The notes under the pieces were generated by a model that ran no database searches, was not told the origin of the DNA, and saw only the letters and a program-made list of their open reading frames with translations. The translations under genes and the position numbers were made by a program. Shown here one piece after another: positions 1 to 8,563 of a stretch of 64,000 bases of DNA. Each line of letters begins with the position of its first letter. The stretch's first letter is position 1. Source of the stretch: Candidatus Persebacteraceae bacterium Df01 (GTDB taxonomy: Bacteria; Pseudomonadota; Gammaproteobacteria; Tethybacterales; Persebacteraceae); assembly GCA_030386295.1 (NCBI GenBank), contig JANQAO010000003.1:112114-176113 (forward strand). Direction: 5' to 3'.

Positions 1-1
1 A

Positions 2-82
2 GTAAAATTAGTTTTTGCCATCTCGCTTGCCACGATGGTTAGTGGTTGTGATCAGTTATCACAATTTATTTTAACGTGTTGA
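2..82 (+). other. possible lipoprotein fragment at window edge
   Basis: A short reading frame open from the left edge gives a hydrophobic stretch followed by a lipobox-like MVSGC and then only ten more residues before TGA. It resembles the start of a lipoprotein, but no start codon is visible in the window and the mature part is almost absent, so it may be a remnant or chance. The rest of the stretch up to 340 holds no ORF or structure I can support. Confidence 0.2.
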
Positions 83-340
83 ATGCGCAAGAAACGGTTA
101 GCCGCTTGCTATAAGTGGTGGCAAGAAAATGACCACTGTGCGATACTGAAGCATTATTGGTAAGAAACACGATAAGGATTTATATTTTTAATGGTGTTTG
201 CAAACCTATTTATTGACAAGTGATTTGTAGTGAGGTATTTAATATTTTGGGCTGTTCCGTCAAATAAATCGGATGGAATGTAAAGCCGACTATTTTAACT
301 TCCGAAGTTTTTTCAATCATCTTATTATTTATTTGTTCGG

Positions 341-1279
341 TTAATTCGTGTTGCGTTGTTCAAGCCAGTGAGCAAAGCCCGCCACGGTTAAAGAAATGTC
401 GTGATGATGACGGGATATATCATTGTCAAATCCTTTTTTTGCAGCCACTTCGGCAAACCATGTATTTAATTGCGTTCGAAATGTGGTGACAAATCCGTTT
501 TCATTCGCAATTGGTTCGGCTAGTGCAATCCATTCATACATACTTTCAATTTGCAATTCTGCAATTGTTGCAGTATTGGGAATTACTCCATAATGCGCTA
601 ATGCCGCCCATTTAGTGTTTAGTGCTTGCAGTTTTCGCAACGAGGTTTCCATTGCTGTCGGATCAAACTGTGTGGGCGGCATTACCGGAAAAATAAGTGC
701 GTTATTTCCTTGTTGATAATATGACACGCCGTAGGCGTCGCCGGCATAAAAAGTATCGCGCGTCGCATCGTACACACTTAAATGGTGCCAAGCGTGGCCC
801 GGTGTGTACAACGCGGTAAGTTGGCGTTTAGCGTCTAACATAACGCTTTCTCCGTCTGCTAAAATGCGGGTTCGGGTGGCGTTTATGGGTAACAATTCGC
901 CGTATTGTTCATCAAACCATTTTTTCCCGTATAGCTTTGTTACGCCGGGGACCAGTTTTTTATGAGGATTAATGAGGTGTTTGATAGCGCTTGGATGACC
1001 GGCTAAAGTGGCATTGGGAAATAATTGCATTAGCTGAGCGGCAGCGCCAGCATGGTCCAAATGAGCGTGTGTCACAATAATCCATTGCACTTGTTCAGGA
1101 GCAATTTGTTGCGCTGCCAACGTGTCCATAATAGTGGCGATACCATTTTTTGCACCGCAATCCACTAGGGCGGAGGCACCTTTTTCCACAATTAAATAAC
1201 AACAGCTATATTGTGGGGCAGGGTGAGAAACATCAATACGCCATACGCCGGGCAAAGATTCTTGATAGAGCAAAGACAT
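341..1279 (-). CDS. metallo-beta-lactamase-fold hydrolase
   Basis: About 312 residues with the metal-binding signature HAHLDHAG near residue 70, a second conserved Asp region (YAGDAYGVSY) near residue 180 and a late His (LAHYGV), the usual order of MBL-fold hydrolases. The fold is sure, the substrate is not. It lacks a signal peptide, so it is probably cytoplasmic. I chose the ATG at 1279 over an upstream TTG because it overlaps the stop of the upstream acuI-like gene (TAATG arrangement), which implies translational coupling and a shared transcript. A link to acyl-CoA or thioester detoxification is inferred only from that neighbour. Confidence 0.85.
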   Translation of the reverse strand: MSLLYQESLPGVWRIDVSHPAPQYSCCYLIVEKGASALVDCGAKNGIATIMDTLAAQQIAPEQVQWIIVTHAHLDHAGAAAQLMQLFPNATLAGHPSAIKHLINPHKKLVPGVTKLYGKKWFDEQYGELLPINATRTRILADGESVMLDAKRQLTALYTPGHAWHHLSVYDATRDTFYAGDAYGVSYYQQGNNALIFPVMPPTQFDPTAMETSLRKLQALNTKWAALAHYGVIPNTATIAELQIESMYEWIALAEPIANENGFVTTFRTQLNTWFAEVAAKKGFDNDISRHHHDISLTVAGFAHWLEQRNTN

Positions 1280-2286
1280 TAATCCCAAAGAGAAACTAAA
1301 ATACGACCGCTCAATTCACCAGCTAGTACCTTTTCTCCCCCCGCTATCACACCATCCAAGCCAACAACACAATTTTGGACACGGGTGTAATCGTTAGCTG
1401 TTAGTGTGTCCGCCAAAAGTTGCCATGCTTTGGCGCGCAATTGTTGCGGGATCATTACCGAATCAACACCATCCAACCTTACACCGCGAAGAATAAAGGG
1501 CGCAACAGTTGTGTTGAGTGACATGCCGCCGGCTAAGCCGCAAGCCGCAACAACGCCACCATAGTTGGTTTCAGCAAGCAAGCGCGCTAACACTTTTCCG
1601 CCAACGGTATCTACAGCACCGTCCCAGCGAGATTTTTCTAATGGTTTAGCGTCGGCACTCATTTCTTCACGAGTGATAACATTAGTTGCTCCCATTTCAT
1701 AAAGATAATCGGCGGCAGCAAGACGACTAACGGCAGTGACGGTATAGCCCAGTCGCGCCAGTAGGCGAACAGCAAAGCTGCCAACGCCTCCGGAAGCACC
1801 GCTCACGGCAATTTGTCCGCCTGCTGGCACGTGGCCACTATCGCGCAGTGCAATGACGCATAGAGCAGCAGTGAGTCCGGCGGTACCGCAAGTCATTGCT
1901 TTGCGAGCATCTATACCTGCCGGCAAAGATGACAACCAGCCTGCTTGCGCACGAGCATACTGGGCAAAGCCGCCACTGTGTTTTTCCCCAACGCCGAAAC
2001 CAGTCAGTAATACGTTGTCGCCGACAGCAAAATTTGGAGAGTCTGAAGCGGCAACTTCACCGGCATAATCTATGCCCGGCACAATGGGGGAAGATCGCAA
2101 AATTTTTCCTTTGCCGGTGACGGCGAGTGCATCTTTGTAATTAATACCTGACCAAGCGACGCGCACTAATACATCGCCGTCGGCAAGCACGGCGCTGTCG
2201 GTATCTTCTATTGTGAGAACATGTTTCTTGTCAGCTTCGCGTGCTACAAGTGCTTTAAATTGGGAGTTGAGGGTTATGTTAGTCAT
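1279..2286 (-). CDS. acuI: acrylyl-CoA reductase / YhdH-type quinone oxidoreductase
   Basis: 335 residues of the medium-chain dehydrogenase/reductase superfamily without catalytic zinc ligands. The N-terminal substrate domain carries SGINYKDALAVTGKG and GIDYAGEV; the nucleotide-binding loop is SGASGGVGSFA near residue 165. This layout is that of the YhdH/AcuI family, which reduces acryloyl-CoA to propionyl-CoA with NADPH, a detoxification step in DMSP and 3-hydroxypropionate metabolism. Length matches the family. It is the first gene of a two-gene minus-strand unit with the MBL hydrolase. The physiological substrate is inferred from family membership. A 6-bp inverted repeat (2284-2289 with 2299-2304) places the start codon in a possible hairpin. 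Confidence 0.82.
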   Translation of the reverse strand: MTNITLNSQFKALVAREADKKHVLTIEDTDSAVLADGDVLVRVAWSGINYKDALAVTGKGKILRSSPIVPGIDYAGEVAASDSPNFAVGDNVLLTGFGVGEKHSGGFAQYARAQAGWLSSLPAGIDARKAMTCGTAGLTAALCVIALRDSGHVPAGGQIAVSGASGGVGSFAVRLLARLGYTVTAVSRLAAADYLYEMGATNVITREEMSADAKPLEKSRWDGAVDTVGGKVLARLLAETNYGGVVAACGLAGGMSLNTTVAPFILRGVRLDGVDSVMIPQQLRAKAWQLLADTLTANDYTRVQNCVVGLDGVIAGGEKVLAGELSGRILVSLWD

Positions 2287-2492
2287 GCTTTAAATTTTAG
2301 CATGCTGAAAATAAAACGTTCATATTTTTGCTACAAAATTAGAATTTGATAAAAATCAAGTATTTGTACCGTGCTGATATTCTAATTAAGGTCAGAGGTA
2401 GATATTTCTATAATTAAAACCGTATGATGAAAAATAATGAAATTAATTGTTATGTTATTAGGATAGGTTTTTCTTTTAGTAGCAAAGGTATG

Positions 2493-2770
2493 TCATTCAA
2501 AAAGTTTATGCTTGTCAAATGTATGTATAAACTGTAGCAACCAAATAATAATTCCCGAAATAGAGCCTACTGCCACTAAAAATATTTGTAGTGGCGCTAC
2601 TCGTTTATATATTGGTGGAAAAAACCTACCGCCTATTCCAGTTCCTGCCTCCAAAGAAGCTGGGTGTTGTGCTAGAGAAATATAAACTGCCGCACCAAAA
2701 AATGTGCCTCAATTGAATAGTGCTATTACCTGTAAAATCATTAACCAGCCGCTGTTTGTGTATAACAATC
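2493..2770 (-). pseudogene. DUF1772-type membrane protein remnant with in-frame TGA
   Basis: Minus-strand translation gives a membrane-protein tail: FGAAVYISLAQHP, RFFPPIYKRVAPLQ and a final hydrophobic segment ending in DKHKLFE before the stop at 2493-2495. The pattern is typical of DUF1772 (anthrone-oxygenase-like) proteins. A TGA at 2709-2711 interrupts the frame just before FGAAVY, and the N-terminal region is short and lacks a convincing start. It lies in AT-rich spacer downstream of putA. Family call is from recognition of the motif pattern. Confidence 0.55.
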
Positions 2771-2949
2771 AATCGTAGCACTTAATTATATTAATATAAT
2801 TTATCTATTAACTCTTTCATAATAAGTATGTTTTTCTCTTTTCTTTATTCAAAAGTGCAAAAAGAAAGAGACCCAATGGGGAATTAAAGTAAAAAAAGAT
2901 TCTTTCTTTAGTATAGTGTTCCAACATGCTTTGAATTCGGGGGAGGGTG

Positions 2950-3217
2950 GATAGTTATTTTCGCCTGTTGGATCGACATCTTTTATCAGAATGGCTAATT
3001 TTAATCTCGCCTGTTACGCATAATATCGACAAAAATCAATGGAGCCTCTTACCTCAGAAATACTGTCATCTTGCGTATGTTTTGCTTCGTGAGTGATAAT
3101 GCTGATAAATTCTAATTGATTATCCTCTAATTGTTTCGCTACTTTGTCTGACAAATTTGCCCGTTTATTGAATCCGAATTTCTGCCAAAAGTCTTGTGCT
3201 GCAAGTGCTTTATTAAA
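2950..3217 (-). pseudogene. duplicated internal fragment of putA
   Basis: This 268-bp stretch is a close, diverged copy of 4305-4572 within putA (codons about 567-656, start of the aldehyde dehydrogenase part). The copy is co-oriented and ends only a few bases beyond the stop codon of putA. Differences are mostly scattered substitutions and small indels that destroy the frame. It has no start of its own. It is either the remains of a tandem duplication of the 3' half of putA or a piece of a second putA allele. Confidence 0.85.
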
Positions 3218-3225
3218 TTCTATCT

Positions 3226-6200
3226 TTACAAATTAAATAATTCAAAATTCCCACCACGGGCAACTAAATTTTCACAACAATGTCTTTCATTAATAAAACG
3301 CAATAAGTAATTAGGTCCACCAGCTTTAGGCCCTGTTCCTGAAAGTCCTGAGCCCCCAAAGGGTTGTGCTCCAACAACGGCTCCTATCATGTTGCGGTTT
3401 ATATAGGTATTTCCTATCCGTGTATTGTCGATTATTTTATTAGCAAAAGACATTACTCGACTGTGAATGCCAAGTGTTAAATTATAGTGAGTGTTATTAA
3501 TTTCAGCAATCACTTTGTCCAGCTCGTTAGAACTATAACGAATTATGTGCAATACTGGGCCGAACACCTCCTCTTGTAACTGAGATAAACTTTTTAGCTC
3601 AACAAGTGTTGGCGCAACAAAATGTTCAAATTCACTGTCGTTTATACTGGTCTGAAAGAGTAGTGTTGCTTCTTTCTTCATTTTGTTAATATGTTTATTA
3701 AGGCGCGTTGCTGCTATTTGGTCTATGACTGGACCAACATCTGTTGATAGCTTCTGAGGCTGACCTACATTTAGCTCCTTCATAGCACCAATTAGTAGCT
3801 CAATTGCCGATTCTGCAACCTCTTCTTGTAACCAAAGAACTCGCATAGCGGAGCAACGCTGTCCTGCACTTTTGAAAGCAGATAAAACAACATCATCAAC
3901 TAATGTTTCAAGCAACACGGAAGAATCAGTTACCATACAATTTTGCCCACCTGTTTCAGCAATAAGTGTTGCTATAGACCCTTTACGTTTCGCTAATTGT
4001 TGATTGATAATAGAGGCAGTCTGGGTTGAGCCAGTAAAAGCTACGCCTGCTAATTGGGGATTGGTAAAGACTATCTCCGCTATTTTTGCACCGTCTCCAA
4101 TAGCTAGTTGCAGTACATCTTCTGGAATGCCAGCTTTACGGCATAGCTGTAGAGTAAATTGAGCAATGTATGGCGTTTGCTCAGCAGGTTTAGCGATGAC
4201 AGTATTGCCCGTTACTAATGCAGCCATTACCTGACCCATAAAGATGGCTAAAGGAAAATTCCAAGGACTGATACATACAAACACTCCTTTACCATGAAAA
4301 CTAAGATAGTTACTTTCGCCTGTTGGACCAGACATCTTTATCGGAGTGGCTAATTTTAATCTCGCCTGTTGCGCATAATATCGACAAAAATCAATAGCTT
4401 CTCTTACTTCAGAAATACTATCATCTTGCGTACGTTTTGCTTCGTTAGTGATAATACTGATAAGTTCTAATTGATTATCCTCTAATTGCTTCGCTACTTT
4501 GTCTAACAAATCTGCCCGTTTATTGAATCCGAGCTTCTGCCAAGAGTCTTGTACTGCAAGTGCTTTGTTAAAAATTTGTTGTATTTCTTTTTCACTATGT
4601 TGTTTAACAATAGGAATATTAGACGTTACTTGTAATTGTGCAACTTGTATTGAACAACTCAAATCCAGACCTTTAGAGTTATCTCGTAAATCATTTTGAT
4701 GGCGATATAAATCACACGGTAACGGAATACTTGGGTTAGAGTGCGTAGTATTATTTTTCACTAATTCAAGCGTATCTTTTACCAAGTGATTTGGAGCAAC
4801 TTTTGCATCTAAAAAACGATTAACAAATGAACTGTTTGCACCGTTTTCAAGTAACCTTCTAACCAAATAGGGTAATAATTTTTCATGTTTCCCAACAGGT
4901 GCATATACTCTAATAGGAGCGGCTTCATTTTTATTATTATCAAGATAACATTGATATAATGTACTACCCATACCGTGTAGACGTTGAAATTCAAATTCTA
5001 TATTACTTCCTTCGGTCAATTTTTCAATATAAGCAAGGCTGTAAGCATTATGAGTAGCGAATTGAGGATAGATGTCATTACAATTTTTTAATAAATAGCT
5101 TGCACAAACCTCATAACAAAAATCTGTATTTTCTTTACGTGTAAAAACTGGATAATCATTTAAACCCAACTCTTGTGCATGCTTGATTTCCGTATCCCAG
5201 TAAGCGCCTTTAACGAGTCTAACAATGATTTTTCTTTGGGACGATTTAGCCAGCTCCACTAGCCATTTCAACACAAGGTAAGCACGTTTTTGATAAGCCT
5301 GTACAACCAAACCAAGACCATTCCAATCTATTAATTCTGGTTCAAATGCGAGTATTGAAAATAAATCAAGTGATAAATCTAAACGATCTGCTTCTTCAGC
5401 ATCAATGCTAATACTAATTCCGTAGCTTTTTGCCAAAACACATAATTGAACAAGCTTAGGTAATAATTCCTTAATAATAGTATCTTTTTGAAGGTGCTCA
5501 TAGCGAGGATGCAAAGCGGATAATTTGATAGAAACATTAGCCGCATGGTAAATACTTTGATTACAATCGCTATTATTGTTCGATTTTTTTAGTTGCTTTT
5601 TTCCTATAGTATGAATGGCTTCTGTATAAGAGGCTAAATAGTCAGCTGCTTGTTGGGCACTTCTTGCCCCCTCACCAAGCATATCAAAGGAATACAAAAA
5701 ACGGTTGTCACAACGTTTCAATGCTTTGTCTATTGTTTCACCAAGTACATATTGCTTACTCATAATTTCGATTGCCTTATACATAGCTTGCCTTATCAAA
5801 GGTTCGCCAAGGCGACTGAAAGTACGTTTAAACCAATTAGCAGGCTGATCGATCAAGTCATCATCGAGTGTAATTATTTTTCCTGTAAACAATAATCCCC
5901 ATGTTGAAGCATTCACTAAAAGACTGGAAGATTCTCCAATATGTTTTGACCAATTTCCAGATTTGATTTTTTCTTCAATAAGTTTATCTGCAGTGAAACT
6001 ATCTTTTACTCGCAACAAGGACTCAGCTAAGCACATTAAAGCAATGCCCTCTTGATTAGATAAAGAAAATTCAAGCAAGAAAAGACTCAACAAATCACCT
6101 TTATAGTTTTGCCGAGATTGCTCAACAAGATTAATGGCTTCAGTTCTAATATATTCTCGCTGTTCTACGCTAACCTCATTATTCCGAAGCAAACCTTCAA

Positions 6201-6273
6201 CAGAGGACAATTCATCTGTCAATTTACTAGAAACAATAGTTTTTTTTAATTGATTTAAGCGTTTCATAATCAT
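3226..6273 (-). CDS. putA: bifunctional proline dehydrogenase / P5C dehydrogenase
   Basis: 1015 residues. The proline dehydrogenase barrel covers roughly residues 100-460 (VRLVKGAYWDTEIK, EFQRLHGMG); the aldehyde dehydrogenase part covers about 560-1000 with AETGGQNCMV and catalytic Cys in SAGQRCSA near residue 806. Together they oxidise proline to glutamate via pyrroline-5-carboxylate with FAD and NAD. There is no N-terminal ribbon-helix-helix DNA-binding domain, so it is a non-regulatory PutA, and it stops soon after the ALDH domain as short PutA proteins do. The gene is much more AT-rich than the housekeeping operons and stands alone between pseudogenes. No strong ribosome-binding site is visible; two ATGs (6273, 6267) compete. 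Confidence 0.95.
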   Translation of the reverse strand: MIMKRLNQLKKTIVSSKLTDELSSVEGLLRNNEVSVEQREYIRTEAINLVEQSRQNYKGDLLSLFLLEFSLSNQEGIALMCLAESLLRVKDSFTADKLIEEKIKSGNWSKHIGESSSLLVNASTWGLLFTGKIITLDDDLIDQPANWFKRTFSRLGEPLIRQAMYKAIEIMSKQYVLGETIDKALKRCDNRFLYSFDMLGEGARSAQQAADYLASYTEAIHTIGKKQLKKSNNNSDCNQSIYHAANVSIKLSALHPRYEHLQKDTIIKELLPKLVQLCVLAKSYGISISIDAEEADRLDLSLDLFSILAFEPELIDWNGLGLVVQAYQKRAYLVLKWLVELAKSSQRKIIVRLVKGAYWDTEIKHAQELGLNDYPVFTRKENTDFCYEVCASYLLKNCNDIYPQFATHNAYSLAYIEKLTEGSNIEFEFQRLHGMGSTLYQCYLDNNKNEAAPIRVYAPVGKHEKLLPYLVRRLLENGANSSFVNRFLDAKVAPNHLVKDTLELVKNNTTHSNPSIPLPCDLYRHQNDLRDNSKGLDLSCSIQVAQLQVTSNIPIVKQHSEKEIQQIFNKALAVQDSWQKLGFNKRADLLDKVAKQLEDNQLELISIITNEAKRTQDDSISEVREAIDFCRYYAQQARLKLATPIKMSGPTGESNYLSFHGKGVFVCISPWNFPLAIFMGQVMAALVTGNTVIAKPAEQTPYIAQFTLQLCRKAGIPEDVLQLAIGDGAKIAEIVFTNPQLAGVAFTGSTQTASIINQQLAKRKGSIATLIAETGGQNCMVTDSSVLLETLVDDVVLSAFKSAGQRCSAMRVLWLQEEVAESAIELLIGAMKELNVGQPQKLSTDVGPVIDQIAATRLNKHINKMKKEATLLFQTSINDSEFEHFVAPTLVELKSLSQLQEEVFGPVLHIIRYSSNELDKVIAEINNTHYNLTLGIHSRVMSFANKIIDNTRIGNTYINRNMIGAVVGAQPFGGSGLSGTGPKAGGPNYLLRFINERHCCENLVARGGNFELFNL

Positions 6274-6295
6274 AAGAGTATTGGTTTAACTGTCA

Positions 6296-6471
6296 TTGGA
6301 AGTGCGGAGTGCTACATTGTACGAGATAGTGTTTACTTGCCTGATAACTTCTGCACGATTTATAGCACACTGTTCAGGCGTTATCTTTTTTTGCAACGGC
6401 TCGGTAATATCATCTAAGTATTCAATAATTACATCTGATTTAAAAAAGAATTGAACCCATATCGGTAATTA
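6296..6471 (-). pseudogene. glutathione-S-transferase-like fragment
   Basis: An open stretch without start codon reads SDVIIEYLDDITEPL followed by INRAEVIRQVN, resembling the end of the thioredoxin-like domain and the first helix of bacterial GST proteins. It stops at 6296-6298, so the C-terminal domain is missing. It begins just after the R' end of an attC-like site on the same strand, as the gene of the next cassette would. Call rests on a short motif match. Confidence 0.4.
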
Positions 6472-6480
6472 AAATTATAT

Positions 6481-6559
6481 AACTAACGCTTGCCATCAGC
6501 CACCGTTTAACTCAGAGCGAAGCTACGAGTGAAACATTCGGCTGGATGGATTTGTTAAA
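6481..6559 (-). repeat. attC-like integron recombination site
   Basis: On the minus strand the outer boxes are TTTAACA and GTTAGTT, and the inner arms pair as CCATCCAGCC with GGCTGATGG, leaving one unpaired base, the extrahelical asymmetry expected of a folded attC. It directly follows the broken 124-codon cassette gene on the same strand, in the usual gene-then-attC order. Confidence 0.65.
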
Positions 6560-6666
6560 TAATTTACTCCTCAATGAGATTATATGGACAAACTAAAGTA
6601 GTTTTATCTTTAGGGCGATCAAAAATATCGTGTTTCTTAAACCTTAATGTAATATGCAAATAAGTC

Positions 6667-7041
6667 TTACTTAAATTTATTCAAATACTTTCTTATCTTA
6701 TTGATTTTTTGTAGGCTCATAAGCCAAAAATAAACTTCATTGTCATCTTCTTTTATAGTACCGATACCAAAAATATAGACACAAACCTGATAACTAATAA
6801 ATTTCTCTACATTATTACTACAAATAGAAGGAAATTCCAAGGGATTAATAACTGTCAGATGGCGAGTATAGTTATCTCGTCTTTGTTGGTTTAATGTAAA
6901 TGAAATAAAATCAAGAGGATCAATTATTTTTTAAAAAGAGTTTAACCAATTCGTTATGACGCATTCTTCTACCTTAGCGGATATGTAAACGTTACCTTCT
7001 GCATCGCTATTTAAAATGACAATTGTATTAAGTGTGTGCAT
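6667..7041 (-). pseudogene. unknown 124-codon cassette protein with one in-frame TAA
   Basis: An ATG at 7041 preceded by AAGGAG opens a frame that runs 36 codons to TAA (6931-6933) and then stays open in the same frame for another 87 codons to TAA at 6667-6669. The product begins MHTLNTIVILNSDAEG and ends in a lysine-rich tail; the second half includes YQVCVYIFGIG and YFWLMSLQKINK. The reading frame is otherwise undamaged, so the stop is probably recent, or a sequencing error in the T/A-rich stretch. I do not recognise the family. It is flanked by a hairpin repeat upstream and an attC-like site downstream, so it is a gene cassette. Confidence 0.6.
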
Positions 7042-7062
7042 ATGTAGTCTCCTTATACTATC

Positions 7063-7169
7063 TAATGGCGCAAGTTAAATGACATTTGAGTTTCAAGTTT
7101 AACAGAAAGTTTATTTTCGTTATTAAACTAAACGAAGATGGAATGCCTGCCGAAGGCAGGTGTCCGCTT
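7063..7169 (-). repeat. cassette leader repeat, copy A
   Basis: First of three related elements (with 8189-8295 and 12009-12110), each ending 18-22 nt before a cassette start codon. On the minus strand it holds a CCTGCC-TTCG-GGCAGG hairpin and a second hairpin with arms close to AGTTTAACA and TGTTAAACT. The ends of the larger copy (7063-7235) form an inverted repeat GCAAGTTAA / TTAACTTGC. Confidence 0.75.
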
Positions 7170-7214
7170 AAACGGTTTGTTCGTCTGCCTTGCGAGCGAA
7201 CAATACGGAAAGTA

Positions 7215-7306
7215 CCTTAACTTGCAACATTCGTCCTGCCCGCAAAGCAGTACAAATGCTCAAAACAGCAGCGCATTTATGCGTCTGACTGCTTTTACTT
7301 GTTATA
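7215..7306 (-). repeat. attC-like site of the EamA cassette
   Basis: On the minus strand it starts with TATAACAAG, overlapping the final codons of the EamA gene, and ends near GTTAAGG. Internal arms AAAGCAGT...AAATGC pair with GCATTTGTACTGCTTT. Overlap of the cassette stop codon with the first attC box is common. The R' box is not a perfect match to GTTRRRY, so the 3' limit is uncertain. Confidence 0.5.
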
Positions 7307-8170
7307 TTTATTCAACACATATATACCAGAGAGTATTAACGCCGCGCCTACATAATCCAAGATGACTAGAGGTTCGCCGACAATAAGAACAGCAATTACC
7401 AGCGCAACTACAGGCGGAAGATAAGTTACAGAGGCCGCCTTCACCGCGCCTAGCGCATCAACCAGATAGTAGTAGATGACATAAGCTAGACCTGTACCAA
7501 TAACACCCAAACCAACGACAGTTGAAGTCAATGCCCAACCGTTAGAGCTCAGCTTGCTGAAATCTTCAAGGTTCGTAGCCAAAAGCAGAAATACAGCTGC
7601 AATACCAAGCTGATAAGTTACTAGGGCTGAATTCTCTATATTAAGTGGGATTATGTACTTTTTGGCATATACAAAAGAAAGGCCTAGACTGAGTGAGCCT
7701 AAAGCCATCCAAGAAACACCTAGCAGCAAATTGTTATCCAAAGTCCCAGAAAACGGCTTGGTTATCAAAGATATACCCACTAATGCCATCAAACACCCTA
7801 TCAATTTTTCTTTGCCAAAAGACTCTTCTTCAAGAAATATAACAGCCGCAATAAATGAAAATAGTGGAATTGAGCCGCTAACTGCTCCGGCAACTCCTGA
7901 ATACAGCAATTCTGTTCCCTTCACGAAAGCAAAGAAATACACCGATGTTGCCAAGAACGACATGACCACAAAATGGTGGGTATTCGCAATGTGCTCTGCT
8001 TTGAGAGTTCTTTTATACAAAGAGTAAAACAACAGCGGCAGAAAACCAGCAACTACCCTCAACAAAACCACTTGCCCAGGTGAAATATACTTGACAGCAA
8101 TTTTCATAAACATGAAGCTTGTGCCCCAAATAACCCCTAGAGTTACAAATAATATATAAACAATTCTCAA
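7295..8170 (-). CDS. EamA-family drug/metabolite transporter (cassette gene)
   Basis: 291 residues, ten predicted membrane segments, two EamA halves; N-terminus MRIVYILFVTLGVIWGTSF and late YLPPVVALVIAVLIVGEPL are typical of the DMT superfamily of inner-membrane exporters. Substrate unknown. The start is a TTG at 8170, chosen because AAGGAG sits six bases upstream; no ATG is available near it. The gene lies between a leader repeat and an attC-like site on the same strand, a complete gene cassette. It is intact, unlike most neighbours. Confidence 0.88.
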   Translation of the reverse strand: MRIVYILFVTLGVIWGTSFMFMKIAVKYISPGQVVLLRVVAGFLPLLFYSLYKRTLKAEHIANTHHFVVMSFLATSVYFFAFVKGTELLYSGVAGAVSGSIPLFSFIAAVIFLEEESFGKEKLIGCLMALVGISLITKPFSGTLDNNLLLGVSWMALGSLSLGLSFVYAKKYIIPLNIENSALVTYQLGIAAVFLLLATNLEDFSKLSSNGWALTSTVVGLGVIGTGLAYVIYYYLVDALGAVKAASVTYLPPVVALVIAVLIVGEPLVILDYVGAALILSGIYVLNKYNK

Positions 8171-8188
8171 GTGCTCTCCTTGGAAATA

Positions 8189-8295
8189 TAATGTTGCGAG
8201 TTAAGTGGTATCTGAGTTTCAAGTTTAACAGAAAATTTATTTTCGTTGTTAAACTAAACGAAGATGGAATGCCTACCGAAGGCAGGTGTCCGCTT
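8189..8295 (-). repeat. cassette leader repeat, copy B
   Basis: Second copy of the hairpin repeat, 18 nt upstream of the EamA start. Here the main hairpin is cleanest: AGTTTAACA pairs with TGTTAAACT over nine bases and GAAAAT with ATTTTC, leaving two unpaired bases on one arm and a two-base loop. Just beyond the repeat, 8319-8325 reads GTTAGGC on the minus strand, a perfect integron R' core, so a cassette junction probably lies there. Confidence 0.75.
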
Positions 8296-8325
8296 TGCGG
8301 GCGAATAAAGCAGAAAGTGCCTAAC

Positions 8326-8563
8326 TTGATGTCAAATTATATTTGAACTAATACATATAAAGCCTGCCTAATAACCCTTATTATATATGGCGATTGCAAT
8401 TTCTACTAGTGAAATCATACCTACAAATTACGATAGAAACAGGACTTTATTTAAGCTATATGACTAACAATTTAGCACTCTCAGTTAGGTAATCCAATAT
8501 CATATCTCATTCGCATTCCTTTGAACGTCAGTGTGCCGACAGAAGCTCAAAAGTGATATTTAC
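8326..8563. other. AT-rich spacer
   Basis: No ORF or full attC could be supported between the GTTAGGC junction and the end of the PurD-like remnant. A five-base pair of GTTAG/CTAAC boxes occurs near 8468-8496, too short for a recombination site. Confidence 0.4.

Noticed and set aside
3226-6273. PutA as a transcriptional autoregulator
   Set aside because: The N-terminal ribbon-helix-helix domain needed for DNA binding is absent.
7138-7365. Plus-strand 75-codon ORF crossing leader repeat A and an attC-like site
   Set aside because: It is made of repeat sequence antisense to the cassette, without ribosome-binding site or recognisable protein.
8460-8500. Short CTAAC/GTTAG palindrome as another attC
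   Set aside because: The boxes are only about 30 bases apart, lack inner pairing arms and do not follow a gene end at a sensible distance.
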